DNA of 64,000 bases from Acanthosepion pharaonis (lineage: Eukaryota > Mollusca > Cephalopoda > Sepiida > Sepiidae), in contig CAHIKZ030000813.1 of the NCBI GenBank assembly GCA_903632075.3, positions 115,001 through 179,000 on the forward strand, read 5' to 3'. A model generated the notes under the pieces. It was not told the DNA's origin. It worked only from the letters and a program-made list of their open reading frames with translations, and ran no database searches. Of this stretch, positions 33,640 to 44,880 are shown in pieces (position 1 is the stretch's first letter; each line of letters opens with the position of its first letter). The translations under genes were made by a program, and so were the position numbers.

Positions 33640-34650
33640 CTAGAGAGGTACTCAAGATAGAGGGTTATGTTCAAAATAGTAAGGATAAAAGACGTGTAAG
33701 GAAGTGATAGGAAGGGGCTATAAGAGGAATAAGCAGGAGAGATAATTATTGACTTTTAAATTGAACAGGCCAAGATTGTATGTGTGCATGAAAGCACCCT
33801 CGCGGGAATCTGTTTCACAAAAATGCAATTCTGAGGAAAAAGTTCTCTAAATGTAACTTCCTGCTTACATTTGGTAAACTTAGGATATGAGTATGATTCA
33901 ACTTCATGGAATTCGCATGATGTGTCCTAGTTGTAAAGCTGAACTGGTTGAAATGAAGAATGGAGCTCATTTAAATATTTGCCATGTAAATGACAATAGT
34001 TTATCGGAAGGCTGGCAATGTTGAACCTTTGGGAAAAAGGCTGCAGATTGGAGAATAAGTCTTCACTGACAAGACTGTCTAAATGTCCTAGCTGTAAAGG
34101 TCTGAACTGGTGGGACTAAAGAATGGCGCTCGTCTGAATATTTGCCATGAAAATAGCAATAGTTTATCGAAAGGTTTGCAATGTTGCGCCTGTGGGAAAG
34201 AGACTGCAGATTGGAGAATCAATCTCCACTCACAAGACTAAGTAAATATCCTAGCTGTAAAGGTCTGAACTCGTGGAACTAAAGAATGGAGCTCATCATA
34301 ACATTTGCCATGGTCAAGATTGATTGAATTCCAGATCCATCTTTGGATTTTATCAAGAATCTTGAGATGCACAGTAGGAGCACCAGACCAGATATGGCAA
34401 CAGTATTCAATACACGGACGAATGGTAAATTTGTAAAATAAAAAATAAAAATGATAAAAATGATAAATGAATTCAGCATCAACCATCCTGATGGTAGGTA
34501 TAAAATTGTCTCTGTCGTAATTAAATGGAAGCAGTTTTGTTTTGGAGGCTTTGAAATTTACAAGTCATTTCTTGTCCCAGTTAACCACTGAATGTGGGCA
34601 CTTTTCAAGAGGAGTTTCCATGTTTACTTCCTCGGATCTGTCGGATTTGC
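33640..34650 (-). pseudogene. LINE (family B2) RT C-terminus with internal triplication
   Basis: Minus reading from about 34490 gives 'YKFTIRPCIEYCCHIWSGAP' then 'TVHLKILDKIQRWIWNSINL' then 'DELHSLVPRVQTFTARIFT', the thumb/C-terminal part of a Jockey/CR1-like LINE. The 'ctagctgtaaaggtctgaac' segment occurs three times (about 33928, 34089, 34251), so a ~161-base part of the coding region is triplicated. 161 is not a multiple of three, so the frame is destroyed. Confidence 0.75.
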
Positions 34651-35039
34651 TACTAAGGCAAGAGTAAATGGCAGTGTCATTTATTTTTCGGAGAATCGAT
34701 TTAAGTAACGCTAACAGTTCAGTAAATATATACCTAATGTTTGCTGTACGGAAACGGATATTTTCACCATCACCGTTATCATCAGCAGTCTATTATGCAC
34801 GCTAGAGGTGCCTCTGTAATAGTGTGTTTTGTGTTCTGCTGTCGTTCGTAAGTATGATCAAGTCTGCGACGTAAACAGAATTTCAGGTTGTATTTCGTTT
34901 TTTGTCAAGACGTATAAGTACGTCTGCAGCAGCGCGAATATTAATAGTATATGAATATTTCAATAAAATTCGAATATTGGTAAATTCAGTATTTCTTAGG
35001 GAATTTTATAAAAATAAATTAATTAGGAATAGAATTATA

Positions 35040-35575
35040 TTTATCGAAATGATTTATGGCTCTCCGCAGCTTCCTGCTACTTGTAGCTGTATGCGACGTT
35101 TGATTCTTTACCATTCTCTTGTGCCTGCTCTGCCTTCCATTGACACAAACTAAATAAGTTGCTTGTGATTTCATTCTGCTCCTGCTGCCCGCGATACGCC
35201 TTATGAGTGCTAATTTTTCCAAGTCTTCCTTCCTCATAATTTTTAAATTTGAGTATGAGTGTTTTTCTAGTTTCGACTTTATTTAGAACTTCATCGTTGC
35301 TCACATGTACAGTCCATGATAATCGCAGCACCCGCCTGTCAGTGGCAAGGAGGTCATCATTTATGTGCCGCGCCGTTTCACAACGTGGGTGATCATGATT
35401 CTCCACAACTTCCTGTCCTTTTGTAGTTATAAATAATATTTGATACACCACCCTCACTGTCCTCAGTCGGCTATGCATTTACGCAATGTGCTAGCTGTTT
35501 TCTATTCTTCCATCAATACGTACTGTGAGTATTAAGTTTTCTAAGCCGTCCTTTCTCAAAATTTCCCAGAAATTT
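35040..35575 (-). pseudogene. LINE (family A) C-terminus, two overlapping pieces
   Basis: The minus frame at 35478-35077 reads 'VSNDEVLNKVETRKTLILKF' with 'LSWTVHV' before it and 'EEGRLGKISTHKAYRGQQEQ' after it, matching the family A end. Phrases equivalent to 'gtggagaatcatgatcaccc' (about 35385-35410) precede it, so a separate 3' end is joined upstream, as at 9545-9945. Confidence 0.7.
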
Positions 35576-35639
35576 TAACACTTAGGAACTATAGATGACT
35601 TTCTAGATTCTAATTTCCCATTTCTGTTTCCAGATTTTT

Positions 35640-36490
35640 TATTAAATCATCCCAAAGTATTAATTCACTCCAAAATATTACTTCACCTCAAAATATTATT
35701 TCACTGCAAAATATTATTTCCCCCGAAAATACTATTTCACCCCAAAATATTAATACACCCCAAATATTATTTCAATCCAAAATATTATTTCACCCCAAAA
35801 TATTAATTCGCCTCAAAATATTATTTCACCCCAAAATATTATTTCACTCCAAAATATTAATTCACTCCAAAATATTATTTCACTCCAAAATATTATTTCA
35901 TCCCAAAATATTAATTAACACCAAAATGTTATTTCACCCCAAATATTATTTTACCCCAAAATATTAATTAATCACAAAATATTATTGCACCACAAAATAT
36001 TTCACCCCAAAACATTAATTCACCCCCAAATATTGTTTCATCTCATAATATTATTACACCCTAAAATATTAATTCACCCAAATATTATTTCACCCCAAAA
36101 TAACCTTTCACTCCAAAAATATTATTCACCTGAATTCACCTGAAAATATTATTTCATCCCAAATTATTATTTCAAAATATTGATTCACCCAAAATCTTAT
36201 TTCACCACAAAATATTATTTCACCCCAAAATATTAATTCAACCCCAAAATATTATTTCAACCCAAAGTATTAATTCACCCCAAAATAGTAATTCACCCCA
36301 AAATATTATTTTACCCCAAAATATTAATTCAACCACAAAATATTATTTCACCCCAAAATATTATTTCACCCTAAAATTTTATTTCCCTCCAAAATATTAT
36401 TTCACCCCAAAATATTAATTCAACCCAAAAATATTAATTCACCCCAAAATATTAATTCAACCCCAAAATACTAATTCAACCCAAAATAAA
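35640..36490. repeat. 18-bp satellite, about 45 copies
   Basis: Units of 'attatttcaccccaaaat' with attaatt/attattt alternation, diverged by scattered substitutions and small indels. Nearly every unit contains the palindrome AATATT. No coding frame. Confidence 0.95.
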
Positions 36491-36529
36491 AAGAATTTAT
36501 ATTTACTAAATTTCACACTAAAATTCAGA

Positions 36530-37200
36530 AATGTTCTTTAATATTTGTTCCAAAATGTATTCATTGTTATTTTTGGCCTTACGTGTCGAAAGAAACTTAT
36601 ACAAAATAAGAGTCTATCATGTTGCCATCTGTCCCGAACATGAACTTATTCTTCATTTTGGTGTTCAGCCAGGTACTTTCGATTCTTTACGTGCGAGCGA
36701 ATGTTTCTGGGTCAACGAAATTCACCCTGTGATCTCCAGTCAGATGAATATAATTAAAATCATCCTTCAAAAATGGATATCCTTTCCAACATTCAGACAT
36801 AATCGTAGTCCCAGGTAAAATACAACTTCGGATTGTGTCCAGTAATGTGGAGACTGTTTTGGGTTAATGAAATCTATATTGTGATTTCCAGTCAGATGAA
36901 TATATTTGGGATCATCCTTCAAACACGGATATCCTTTCAAAAAATCCGATATAATCGTAGATCGAGGTGTAAAATAAAGGGAGCCAATTTCCTTTCCTTA
37001 TAGACTTCTCACTGAGAGTGTAACTTCATCTATCCTGTCGATCTATTAAGCTGACACTCATATCATGTCCTTTAGAGCATTTCATTAACGTAGGAAGCAT
37101 ACTTACTCTCTGTGAGAAGCGAACGTCACTCTCCTTGTCGTTGCATTCTTGTATTGACTCCAGCAACTTCATGGCAACCTAAACAATTTTTGATTTAATA
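36530..37200 (-). pseudogene. Merlin-like (ISXO2-related) transposase remnant
   Basis: Minus reading from 36830 gives 'PGTTIMSECWKGYPFLKDDF' then 'NYIHLTGDHRVNFVDPETFA' then, after a stop, 'RIESTWLNTKMKNK'. This is the DDE core of the ISXO2/IS1595-Merlin group (PGTTI.SD.W.GY ... NHS..FVDP.TGAHT..IES.W). A second diverged copy precedes it (36990-36833): 'STIISDFLKGYPCLKDDPKY'. Upstream (37195-37035) a frame 'LLESIQECNDKESDVRFSQR' ... 'MKCSKGHDMSVSLIDRQDR' looks like the N-terminal zinc-ribbon part, bracketed by 'ttgtttag' and 'gtaagta', which resemble splice sites. Stops and duplication make it non-functional. Confidence 0.6.
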
Positions 37201-37640
37201 TTTATAATTTTAAAAGAGTGCCAAAAATTTAATAAAAAACAAATTTTGATTTAAAATTTATAATTTCTTGGGTTGAATTAATGTTTGCGATAAATAACTT
37301 TATATTATTTGAGGTGAATAAACGGAAAAGATCTCTAATCCCCTACGTATTAATCTTTGAAAATCCCTCAGTGTTCAACATCTCATATCAGTAGAAACTG
37401 AAATACAAATATTTACCCCCCTCACTTCAAAAAATAGCAGATAAAAAAAAAAAATAAAATAAAATAAAAATAAAAAGGTAGAGCGTTTGTTATGGTCGTT
37501 TTTCGGCTGACCCCTATTTTAAGAATAGCCTCCACGGCAGTCAGTGCCATATGTTTGGGGGGGATCTAGTTTCGTTCGATTCATGACTGACGAGGCATAA
37601 GATTTTTCCCGCAGTAAGCTACCATTTCTTTTGCGGTCGA
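37201..37640. other. Unassigned AT-rich sequence
   Basis: Nothing recognised beyond A-rich runs near 37440. Confidence 0.5.
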
Positions 37641-37659
37641 TTGGTTGCCAACCAAGATT

Positions 37660-37810
37660 TTAAGACGCAGTTTGTCATAGCTGAATTCATACTTTTCCCA
37701 AAGTGTATTTGCACGTTAGTGAATACAATGAACCGAACTGGAATTCGAACTCGGTGCTCTGATTTCTTATTCCGAGCCGTTATTTATTACACCACTACAA
37801 CTCACCTCCA
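37660..37810 (-). mobile_element. tRNA-derived SINE fragment
   Basis: On the minus strand 'gtggtgtaataaataacggc' (A-box region) is followed 30 bases on by 'ccgagttcgaattccagttc', which contains a near-perfect B-box (GGTTCRANNCC) and leads into 'gtattcactaacgtgcaaat'. The spacing fits a tRNA-like head. The anticodon arm is not recognisable. Confidence 0.55.
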
Positions 37811-38169
37811 TTTACAGCACCTCGGCTATAAGGGCTCATTACTTGCCAACCTCTTCTGCCGTCGTACAAACACTTCCGTTTCATTGTTATGGATTACCCG
37901 CCAGTCCCTGCAGTTGGATTGCAATTAAATATTGTTTACATAGCGTTTTCCCTTCACAAAATCTGTTCAACTGTGAAACCACATAATGGACAGAATGAAT
38001 GACGTTGTTGACATCAGCAGCGGAAGAAAACTCAGAGACAAGCAGCTATTTATAAATGCAAAACTATTTTCAACGTTTATAAACTGTCTTGAAATAAGAA
38101 ATACCATTTCTTTTCTATTGAAAAGAATTCCTGTATTCAACCATATGATCATGACAGCTTCCTATAATT

Positions 38170-38875
38170 AGCAACGTTTCTCCTTTTACTAGCTTTTGGC
38201 CCCAGCTTTTTTTCTATTCACTTTGAGCCCAGCATTTTCATTGAGTGTTTCAATTTTCTTGGTGATTTTGTGGCCGTTGTATCAACTTCACTGTCATTTT
38301 CAAGATTTATGTCGAATTCACTTGCATATTTATGGGCTTCTGATACATAATAAAACTATTATTATTATTATTATTGTTTTATTTCCTTTGATTTCTGATG
38401 TCTACTCATTTCTTTCCGGGTCCCGCCCAGGGACTTAAGGTTAGAATAGCATCATGATATTTTCTACTGGAAAAAAAGTATTTTTTTTACATAGACAAGG
38501 TGTGGGCTGTACACGTGAGAAAATTTTTTTGTATTTCATTAAGGCTTGAATTTCCAGGAATCAATTAGTCTATTGGAATCTTTTCCAAACAATTTGAGAG
38601 AATCATTATTATTATTACTATTATTATTATTATTATTATTATTATTTCCTTGATTTTTGTTGTATACACATTTCCTTTCGGGTCCCAACCAGTGACCTAA
38701 GGTCAAAAATGGCTTCATGATATTTTCCACTGATCATTTTTCCACCTCTGCAAAAAAAAAAAAAACAAAACAAAACAAAAACAAAAAAAAACCTAAGATC
38801 ACACACATTTAACATAAATAAAACTTTCCTAATGTGTGAGCTTACCTTAAAGCATGGAAATGTGTCTATTGGAAC
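38170..38875. repeat. Two related segments with (ATT)n cores
   Basis: 'ttcctttcgggtcccaacca' near 38671 and 'ttctttccgggtcccgccca' near 38410 are parts of one repeat, each preceded by an (ATT)n run (38363-38380, 38608-38645) and followed by 'catgatattttccactg'. This is the 3' UTR-like side of the family C LINE that follows on the minus strand. Confidence 0.55.
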
Positions 38876-38879
38876 ATTT

Positions 38880-39560
38880 TCCAATTAATCCGAGTGCTCT
38901 AAATACCAATGGAATTATTGATGTCATCATGTGCCACATTTTTGAGGTTTCCATTTCAAGATCCTTGTATTTTGATACTTTTTGGAGATCTTCAAAGATA
39001 CATTACAATTTTTAGGAACTGCGATGTCAATAAGAAAACGCATTCTGTTTTTGTGGACTTTGATCACGATGTCTGGGCGATTAACTTTGATTGTTCTGTC
39101 TTTGTGTATTGTAAAAACCCATACATTTATTACAGGTCCAATCCCTGCCATCGGCTCTGTGTGATATTCATACCGTTTCTTTCAATTTCCTTCCCGTAAG
39201 AGTTGCATATTCTGCAGTCCAGATATTGGCTCACTCTTTCATGCCGATTTTTATATTCAGTGGGTGCAATCTGATACAAGATGGTCAATTGTTTCTAGAT
39301 ATTTATCACAGAATCTGCATTTGGGGGTCAACACAATTTTTCAGACTGTGTGCTTGGTAATTTCTAGTCAGCAAGCACAGGACCAATTCCTCTGCAGTGA
39401 GAATAAAATCTTCAGTTTCAGCATTTAGCCCTGCACTACGTAAACACTGATAGATACGGCATTTGTCTACACTATCTTGTTTGGTAAGGGCAGAGTATTG
39501 ACCATAAAGAATCTTATCTTGAAATCGTTCCTGCATTTGATACATTGTTGCATTACTTTC
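38880..39560 (-). pseudogene. LINE (family C, R2/R4-like) C-terminus with restriction-like endonuclease
   Basis: Read leftward: 'RFQDKILYGQYSALTKQDSV' (39530), 'DKCRIYQCLRSAGLNAETED' and 'FILTAEELVLCLLTRNYQAH' (to about 39345), a decayed CCHC knuckle near 39310-39250, then 'DRTIKVNRPDIVIKVHKNRM' and 'RFLIDIAVPKNCNVSLK' (39105-39000). PD followed 14 residues later by D fits the PD...D core of the restriction-like endonuclease of R2/R4/Dong-group elements, which cut at their target and lack an APE domain. Frameshifts separate the parts. Confidence 0.7.
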
Positions 39561-40150
39561 TTCTTTTGGGTTCTTTGCATCTTTTCACTTCCTTACTTCC
39601 ATTTTGAATTTGTTGGCTTCCTTTATTACTGATTAAAGTTTTTTTTTTATTTCTTTTATTTTTTGACATGGATTATCATCCAGTTTTCTGAAGTTTCTAG
39701 GTATCTTTAAAGACCGATTGTTGTAGTTTTGTAAGATTTATTATTATTATTATTATTGTAAAAAGTATTATCGTAAAAAGGTACCGGCAACGTTCATCGG
39801 GACCAGCAGATATATATATATATATAAATATGCCTCAGCACATTAGTATTCTCAACCAGTTGAAAGCCGCAGAAGAAAGAGATGTAAAAAAAACTAACTT
39901 GGGAGTTGACAGCTCAGTTAATTGTTATTTTTGATCAGCTGACCAGCCATTTACTGCCTTTAGAGGTGGCTGTAAGTAAACCATTTTAGGAAAACATTGA
40001 AACCAGGGGATGGAAGATTCAGACAATGACTTGACACTCACCGGCGAATCAAACACTCCGCCATTGCCCAAGTGTGTCAAGAAAACTTCAACAAATGAAC
40101 TAATTATCAATTCTTTTAAGAGTTGTGGAAACATTTCTTAAAGTGCAGTT
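39561..40150. other. Unassigned sequence with short ATT and TA runs
   Basis: (ATT)n at about 39738-39757 and (TA)n at 39811-39826. No other feature recognised. Confidence 0.5.
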
Positions 40151-40154
40151 CACA

Positions 40155-40625
40155 CTGCACAAGGCTCGAGAGCTTTTCAAGCTAGAGGGTTACATAGTAA
40201 GAGGTAAGGTTTATGGAGATATATAGGGGAGATAATGGTTAATCCTAGACATGAACAGGTTAAGATTGTAGTGATCAGGGAAACATCCTTTTGAGAGTCG
40301 ATTTCACAGAGCAGTGGCTCACGGGAAGAAGCTGTTCGAGTGGAACTTATATCTCACCGATGGAATACGGACGGAATGTGGATGGTTTGCTACAATGTGA
40401 GTGGCATGGCGGGCCCTAGCCTTGAAGATTAGAACTGGCGTAACCAATGAATGCAGTTCATTCCAGCAGTGAGAGGATTGCCATATTACGTCTGTGAGAG
40501 AGGGATTGCCGAGTGGCGAATGATTTGTCACGCACAAGCACTCGAGGACACTTTTGGGGGCTCTATCGATACTGGAAAGTGAGGACCGGGCGGTTCCTGC
40601 CCAAATATGCAATGTTCTCGATGGA
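40155..40625 (-). pseudogene. LINE (family B2) C-terminus
   Basis: The minus frame 40612-40319 reads 'SSHCWNELHSLVTPVLIFKA' and 'RARHATHIVANHPHSVRIPS' then 'VRYKFHSNSFFP', the block before 'RTVRLWNSLP' in this LINE. Upstream (40560-40500) another frame corresponds to the 'SHRRNVASLSL' region. Downstream it continues to the 3' end near 40160, shared with 33640-33800. Confidence 0.7.
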
Positions 40626-40849
40626 TCAGAAGATGTCCCAAGACAGTTACAATAGAGACGATAACAAATTAAACATTATGCCGGTAAAGCTTATTATGGC
40701 GTTGTTTCTTTTGTTTTTGTCACAGAACAATAAGTGTAGAGTAATTGGTCGTGATTAAATGTAATTAGCAGAAATGCTCAACAAATAGAATTGACAAAAT
40801 TTACAATAAACAATAATAAGAGAAGAAAAACGACAGGGCAAAAATAATA

Positions 40850-40945
40850 TTGAAAAACAATATATGAAAGGCAAAGCAACAGTAATAAGGCAAGACAACA
40901 GTAATAAGGCAAGGCAACAATAATAAGGCAAGGCAACAGTAATTA
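40850..40945. repeat. ~20-bp minisatellite GCAACAGTAATAAGGCAAG
   Basis: Four to five units with period about 20. A related single unit lies near 41570 and a complementary version near 42120-42175. Confidence 0.85.
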
Positions 40946-40949
40946 GGCA

Positions 40950-41026
40950 AAAATGTTTTTGCTAAACAAATGCTCTAAAACGCTCTACGTTTTTAAAAGA
41001 AATTGATAGTATTTTACAGAAGCAAC

Positions 41027-41077
<51 letters not shown>

Positions 41078-41520
41078 TGATGGCTAAATAAACATTGATA
41101 AAGTCGGAAAAAAGCGTACACGGAATCGTTTCCCAACCACAATATAAAGATCTTTTCAACAAACGAAAAACAGCCGTCAAACATTTTGGCCTTTATATGA
41201 AAAACATTATATTCACTCGCCTAACCTTTGAATCTTCTCTGGGAATGCCACCTTGGCTAACAAAACAGCCAATAGTTTTGCTAAACCGTGCCAAACGCCC
41301 TAAAACTAATAACAGTCCATATAACTTTTTAGAAGAAACTGATAATATTTTACAGGTGCACCCAAACTATATGAACATATATACACTGATGGCTAAAAAA
41401 CATTGATAAAGTCGGATGCTCAGCCATTCTTGATGGCATAACGCTCAAAAAACGTTTACCTGACAAATCCTCTATTTTAAGTGCTGAGGCTATAAGCATT
41501 GACTTAGTTTTAGATTCCAA
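40950..41520 (+). pseudogene. LINE (family E, I-clade-like) with RNase H remnant, two pieces
   Basis: An open frame (41095-41406) reads 'YKDLFNKRKTAVKHFGLYMK' then 'SLGMPPWLTKQPIVLLNRAK' and ends 'MNIYTLMAKKH'. Just after, in shifted frames, come 'YTDG' and then 'VGCSAILDGITLKKRLPDKS' and 'SILSAEAISIDLVLD' (41412-41515). TDG with the later AEA is the start of an RNase H domain, as in I-type LINEs. A second diverged copy of 41310-41410 lies at 40960-41110 and contains a (TA)n tract at 41032-41074 in place of the short 'tatatgaacatatata' of the other. Confidence 0.7.
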
Positions 41521-41619
41521 TAATCAACGACAAGAGAAAGAAAACAACACGACAAACAATATGTACCAGGCAAAGCAACTGTAATGAGGCAAAAGTTAAA
41601 AAAGTAAGAATTAGGGCTG

Positions 41620-42555
41620 GCACACAAAGGGAGATACAGACAAATGGCCCGCAGCATTCTGACTTCAAGACAAGAAAGAAGTACGTCGGATACAAACGAG
41701 AAGTGGCTTCTTCTATTCCTTATGAAGAAATCCCAGCATGCACCTGTTTGTTTTATCCATAAATTTGTGAAAGGGATATTTTTGTAGTCATTCCTAAAGT
41801 GATATGTGAAAACTTGTTGAATGTTGAATATTTAAGTTTTGGCATTTTACTAATTTACGTGAGCACAAATGAAAAAAAAAAAGATCAAAGGAAAATCCGT
41901 TTAGTTTATCAATTTAGAAATGACTGCAAAAACACCCTCTCCACAAATTTATAGACAAAACATACAGATGCATGCTGGGACTTCTTTCTAGCCAATAAGA
42001 TAGGCCACTTCTCGGTCTCATCCGACTTAGTTCTGTTCTTTCTTGCCTTGAAATCACAATGCTGCGATCACTTGTCTGTATTCCCTTTTGTGGGTTAACA
42101 CCATTCATAGTTTGTGAACATTTTGCCTTATTACTGCTGATTCGCCTTATTAATGTTGTTTTGCCTTGCAAGTATTGTTTACTTGCTTAATATTTTTGCC
42201 CTTTTCTTTTATTATTATATTCACTGACCGAAGCATACTTATAATAAACCTTTCACCACAATACCATATTAATACCAAAGACACATCCTTACCACAAGTA
42301 CCAGAGCAATGTATGCTCTCCATGAGATCCTAAATTAATTTCCCGTATTTACAAACATGTGGAGCAATCTCTTTAGGAATGACTGTAAAAAATACCCACT
42401 CCCCAAATTTATAGACAAAACACAAATGCATGCTGGGATTTTTTTCTAATCAATAAGATAGGCCACTTTTCGGTCTTGTTCGACTTACTTCTGTCCTTTC
42501 TTGTTTTAAACTCAGAACGCTGCGGTCGCTTGTCTGTATCCCCCTTTTGTGTATT
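41620..42555. repeat. ~190-bp repeat in inverted and direct copies
   Basis: Three copies: 41622-41812 (minus), 41918-42100 (plus) and 42370-42550 (plus). Shared phrases in plus orientation are 'aaatttatagacaaaacata', 'gcatgctgggatttttttct' and 'aagataggccacttttcggt'. The first two form a large inverted repeat with about 100 bases between. No ORF spans them. They may be a promoter or UTR of the neighbouring family E LINE. Confidence 0.8.
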
Positions 42556-42770
42556 AAATTTCGTTAAAACGAATTTTCATTTGCCTTTTGAAAAGGCTCT
42601 TGCGAAACTTCAGCAGTTAAATAAAACATGCTTTGTCGGATATTTCACGCTAGCAATTTATCAAAACGCTAAACGTTTGCCCTTATTTCCTTTGATTTAT
42701 ATTCAACTGGAGTGCTAGTTGGCTTTTTATATGTTTTTTGTTTTGTTTTCAGTTGGGATATTTTGTTACT

Positions 42771-43022
42771 GCTTACGGCCATATCACGTTGCAACACCGG
42801 TTCTCATATGATCACCGAAGTTACGCAAGGTCGAGTAAAGAATATAGATGGATGACCGTTTGGGAATACCAGCTGCTGTAAGCTTAGAAGGAAGAATCGG
42901 AGAGTCGAGTTCGAATTCCAGTCGGGTTCGTTATATTCACGTACGGGCAAATACCCTTGGAAAAGGTATGTATCCATCTCTTCTCCCGGCAACTTTGGGT
43001 TAAATAGCAGAACAAGCTGCGT
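42771..43022 (+). mobile_element. Composite SINE with near-complete 5S rRNA head
   Basis: 42771-42884 (114 bases) runs from 'gcttacggccatatcacgtt' to 'ccagctgctgtaagctt' and aligns end to end with molluscan-type 5S rRNA, including 'gatcaccgaagtta' (5S A-box region) and 'gatggatgaccgtttggg' (C-box region). It is followed by a shortened tRNA-like part with B-box 'gagttcgaattccagtcgg' and the SINE body 'aaatacccttggaaaaggta'. The A-box half of the tRNA part is deleted here. Confidence 0.85.
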
Positions 43023-43229
43023 TCTTGGTTGGCAAGCAGTCTGATGCAGAAAGTAATAGAAGCCTACAACTGAAATTCTTCTGATAAGTCAAACATGAAC
43101 CGAAAAGAGATAAGATCGTCCAAGCGTGCATCGCGCATGACGCCCAAGGAAGAGGAATTTATTACTGTAATTTCTTAGGATATATTAGCTATTGTGTTTT
43201 CTTGTTTTAGATTCAGCGGTAATATTAAC

Positions 43230-43465
43230 TTTCTTTTCATATGCAGTAAGGTTTTCTGTTACAGACTAAAGTGATTTTGCATATGTTTTGTAATGTGCTT
43301 CTAGCTTGCTTTTTATATACAGTAATATTTTCTGCTACAGATTAAAGTATTTTGCAATGTTTTTAACGTACTTCTAGCTTGCTTTTTATATACAGTAATG
43401 TTTTCTGCTATAGACTAAAGTATTTTTGAAATGTTTTTTAATGTATTTTATTAGCTTGCTTTAAA
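43230..43465. repeat. ~85-bp minisatellite, three copies
   Basis: 'tagcttgctttttatataca' followed by 'gtaatgttttctgctatag' repeats three times. The same unit, one and a half copies, is at 47216-47330. Confidence 0.85.
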
Positions 43466-44100
43466 CATTTGATGCTTAAATCCGCTGAAAGGTTTTTTTT
43501 TTTTTACAAATGCCTTCTTGAAATATGGAAAACTTTCAAATACATTCCTGTGTTTGTTATCGCGTTAAATATGTTAGTTGATTGAAATATTTATGATATT
43601 ACTGTGGTATAATTTTTTAAAACATAATTGTTCAATTTTCTTGTTTAAATGCGACGTTTGATCTTTTGGGGATTTTCAGAACAAAATTGCATATTCCTTG
43701 TGTTAGAACACGTCAATATCACATATTAACTGTAATAAATATGAAGCAGATTTTTAAATAAAACCTCCAAATTTATTGGAATAAAATATAATGTTTCGAT
43801 TTCCACATAAAACCTCCATATTTACTGTTAAAAAATGTTTTTTCATTTTCCATGTCAAAATCTAACGTTTTTATGATAATATAGACTCTTGCGAACATTC
43901 TTCAGTGTAGAATTTAATGTTTTAATTTCATATTGAAAACTCCATATTTCTTTTGGTAAAAAGACACTCCAACGATTACTGAATGAATTCACATTGATAT
44001 TCCATTTGTTTTCTGCCAAATTTGCTTCTGATTTCCTCGGGACCCATTTTGAATTCTTTCATGTTTTGAATTCTTTCAGCTTCCGAGTGGAAATTCTTTA
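43466..44100. other. Unassigned AT-rich sequence
   Basis: Weak repetition of 'aaaacctccatatttactg'-like phrases (43765, 43805, 43935), about 40-170 bases apart; no coding motif. Confidence 0.45.
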
Positions 44101-44109
44101 AATACATCT

Positions 44110-44500
44110 GATTTGTTCACTTGTAAGCAGTTCGTTCTCCGATTGCCAAATTGGTGATTCCAGGTTTATATATTCCAATAAGGCAAAAGAAACTGCTTCG
44201 AAAGGATGTAGACAAGTGGCCGTTCAAGATAACATTCATTTCACGGTTTGATACGAAAGACTGGATCATTTCAAAATAGTGTCCGAAGACAGCGTAAATT
44301 TTCAGCTTATGGAGAAGACCTGAATACCAGACTCTATCAAAGGCTTTCAAGACGTCCAATGCAACAGTCCGGGTTTCACCGTTTTTATCTAGAGCATGAT
44401 AGACTCTTTCCACAATTCTGGGCAGAAAAATTGTTTATCACGACAAAATGAACCAAATTTCTTGGCAGCTGACCGAGCAATGGATTCAATATAGACTTTC
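44110..44500 (-). pseudogene. LINE (family B) RT palm fragment
   Basis: The minus frame 44413-44117 reads 'MERVYHALDKNGETRTVALD' then 'VLKAFDRVWYSGLLHKLKIY' then 'VSNREMNVILNGHLSTSF'. ALDVLKAFDRVW is the RT motif A region (LDLSKAFDxVxHxxL), and FVSNRxxxVxxNG is the next conserved RT block. The catalytic aspartate in KAFD is kept. Truncated on both sides; the same region is at 55400-55560. Confidence 0.8.
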
Positions 44501-44559
44501 TACTTTATGTCAGCTGATAACGTTAGGCTGCTGATCTTCTCTTATTCCATTTTCATTTC

Positions 44560-44880
44560 TTCTTCTTCTTCTTCTTCTTCTTCTTCTTCTTCTTCTTCTT
44601 CTTCTTCTTCTCTTCGTATTTCATTTATTCATCTTCCATTTATTTTTCTTTTCTTCTTTTTAATCCATTCTTATTCTTTTATTCTTCATCTCTTCCTCTT
44701 CTTTCATTTCTTCTTCTCTTCGTCTTTCATTCCTTCTTCTTTTCTCTTCTTTTTCATCTAATCTTCATCTCTTCTCATTTCCTTTATTCTTCTAACCTTC
44801 TTTCATCTAATCTTTTTCCTTCATCTTTCATCCAATCTTCTTTCATTTATTCTTTCCTTTGTTCTTCACCAGAGCTGACT
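44560..44880. repeat. (CTT)n and TTC-rich pyrimidine tract
   Basis: A (TTC)n core at about 44563-44612, with imperfect 'tcttcatctcttctc' sequence on to about 44880. Confidence 0.9.

Noticed and set aside
35640..36490. Regularly spaced short repeats suggesting iterons
   Set aside because: Continuous 18-base tandem repeat without replication genes or plasmid context.
36531..36818. 95-codon + strand ORF
   Set aside because: Antisense to the Merlin-like transposase motifs, which are clear on the minus strand.
38539..38730. Frame with a run of asparagines
   Set aside because: Translation of the (ATT)n complement.
42771..42884. Functional 5S rRNA gene
   Set aside because: Many changes from 5S consensus, no terminator T-run directly after it, and it is joined to a SINE body shared with other loci.
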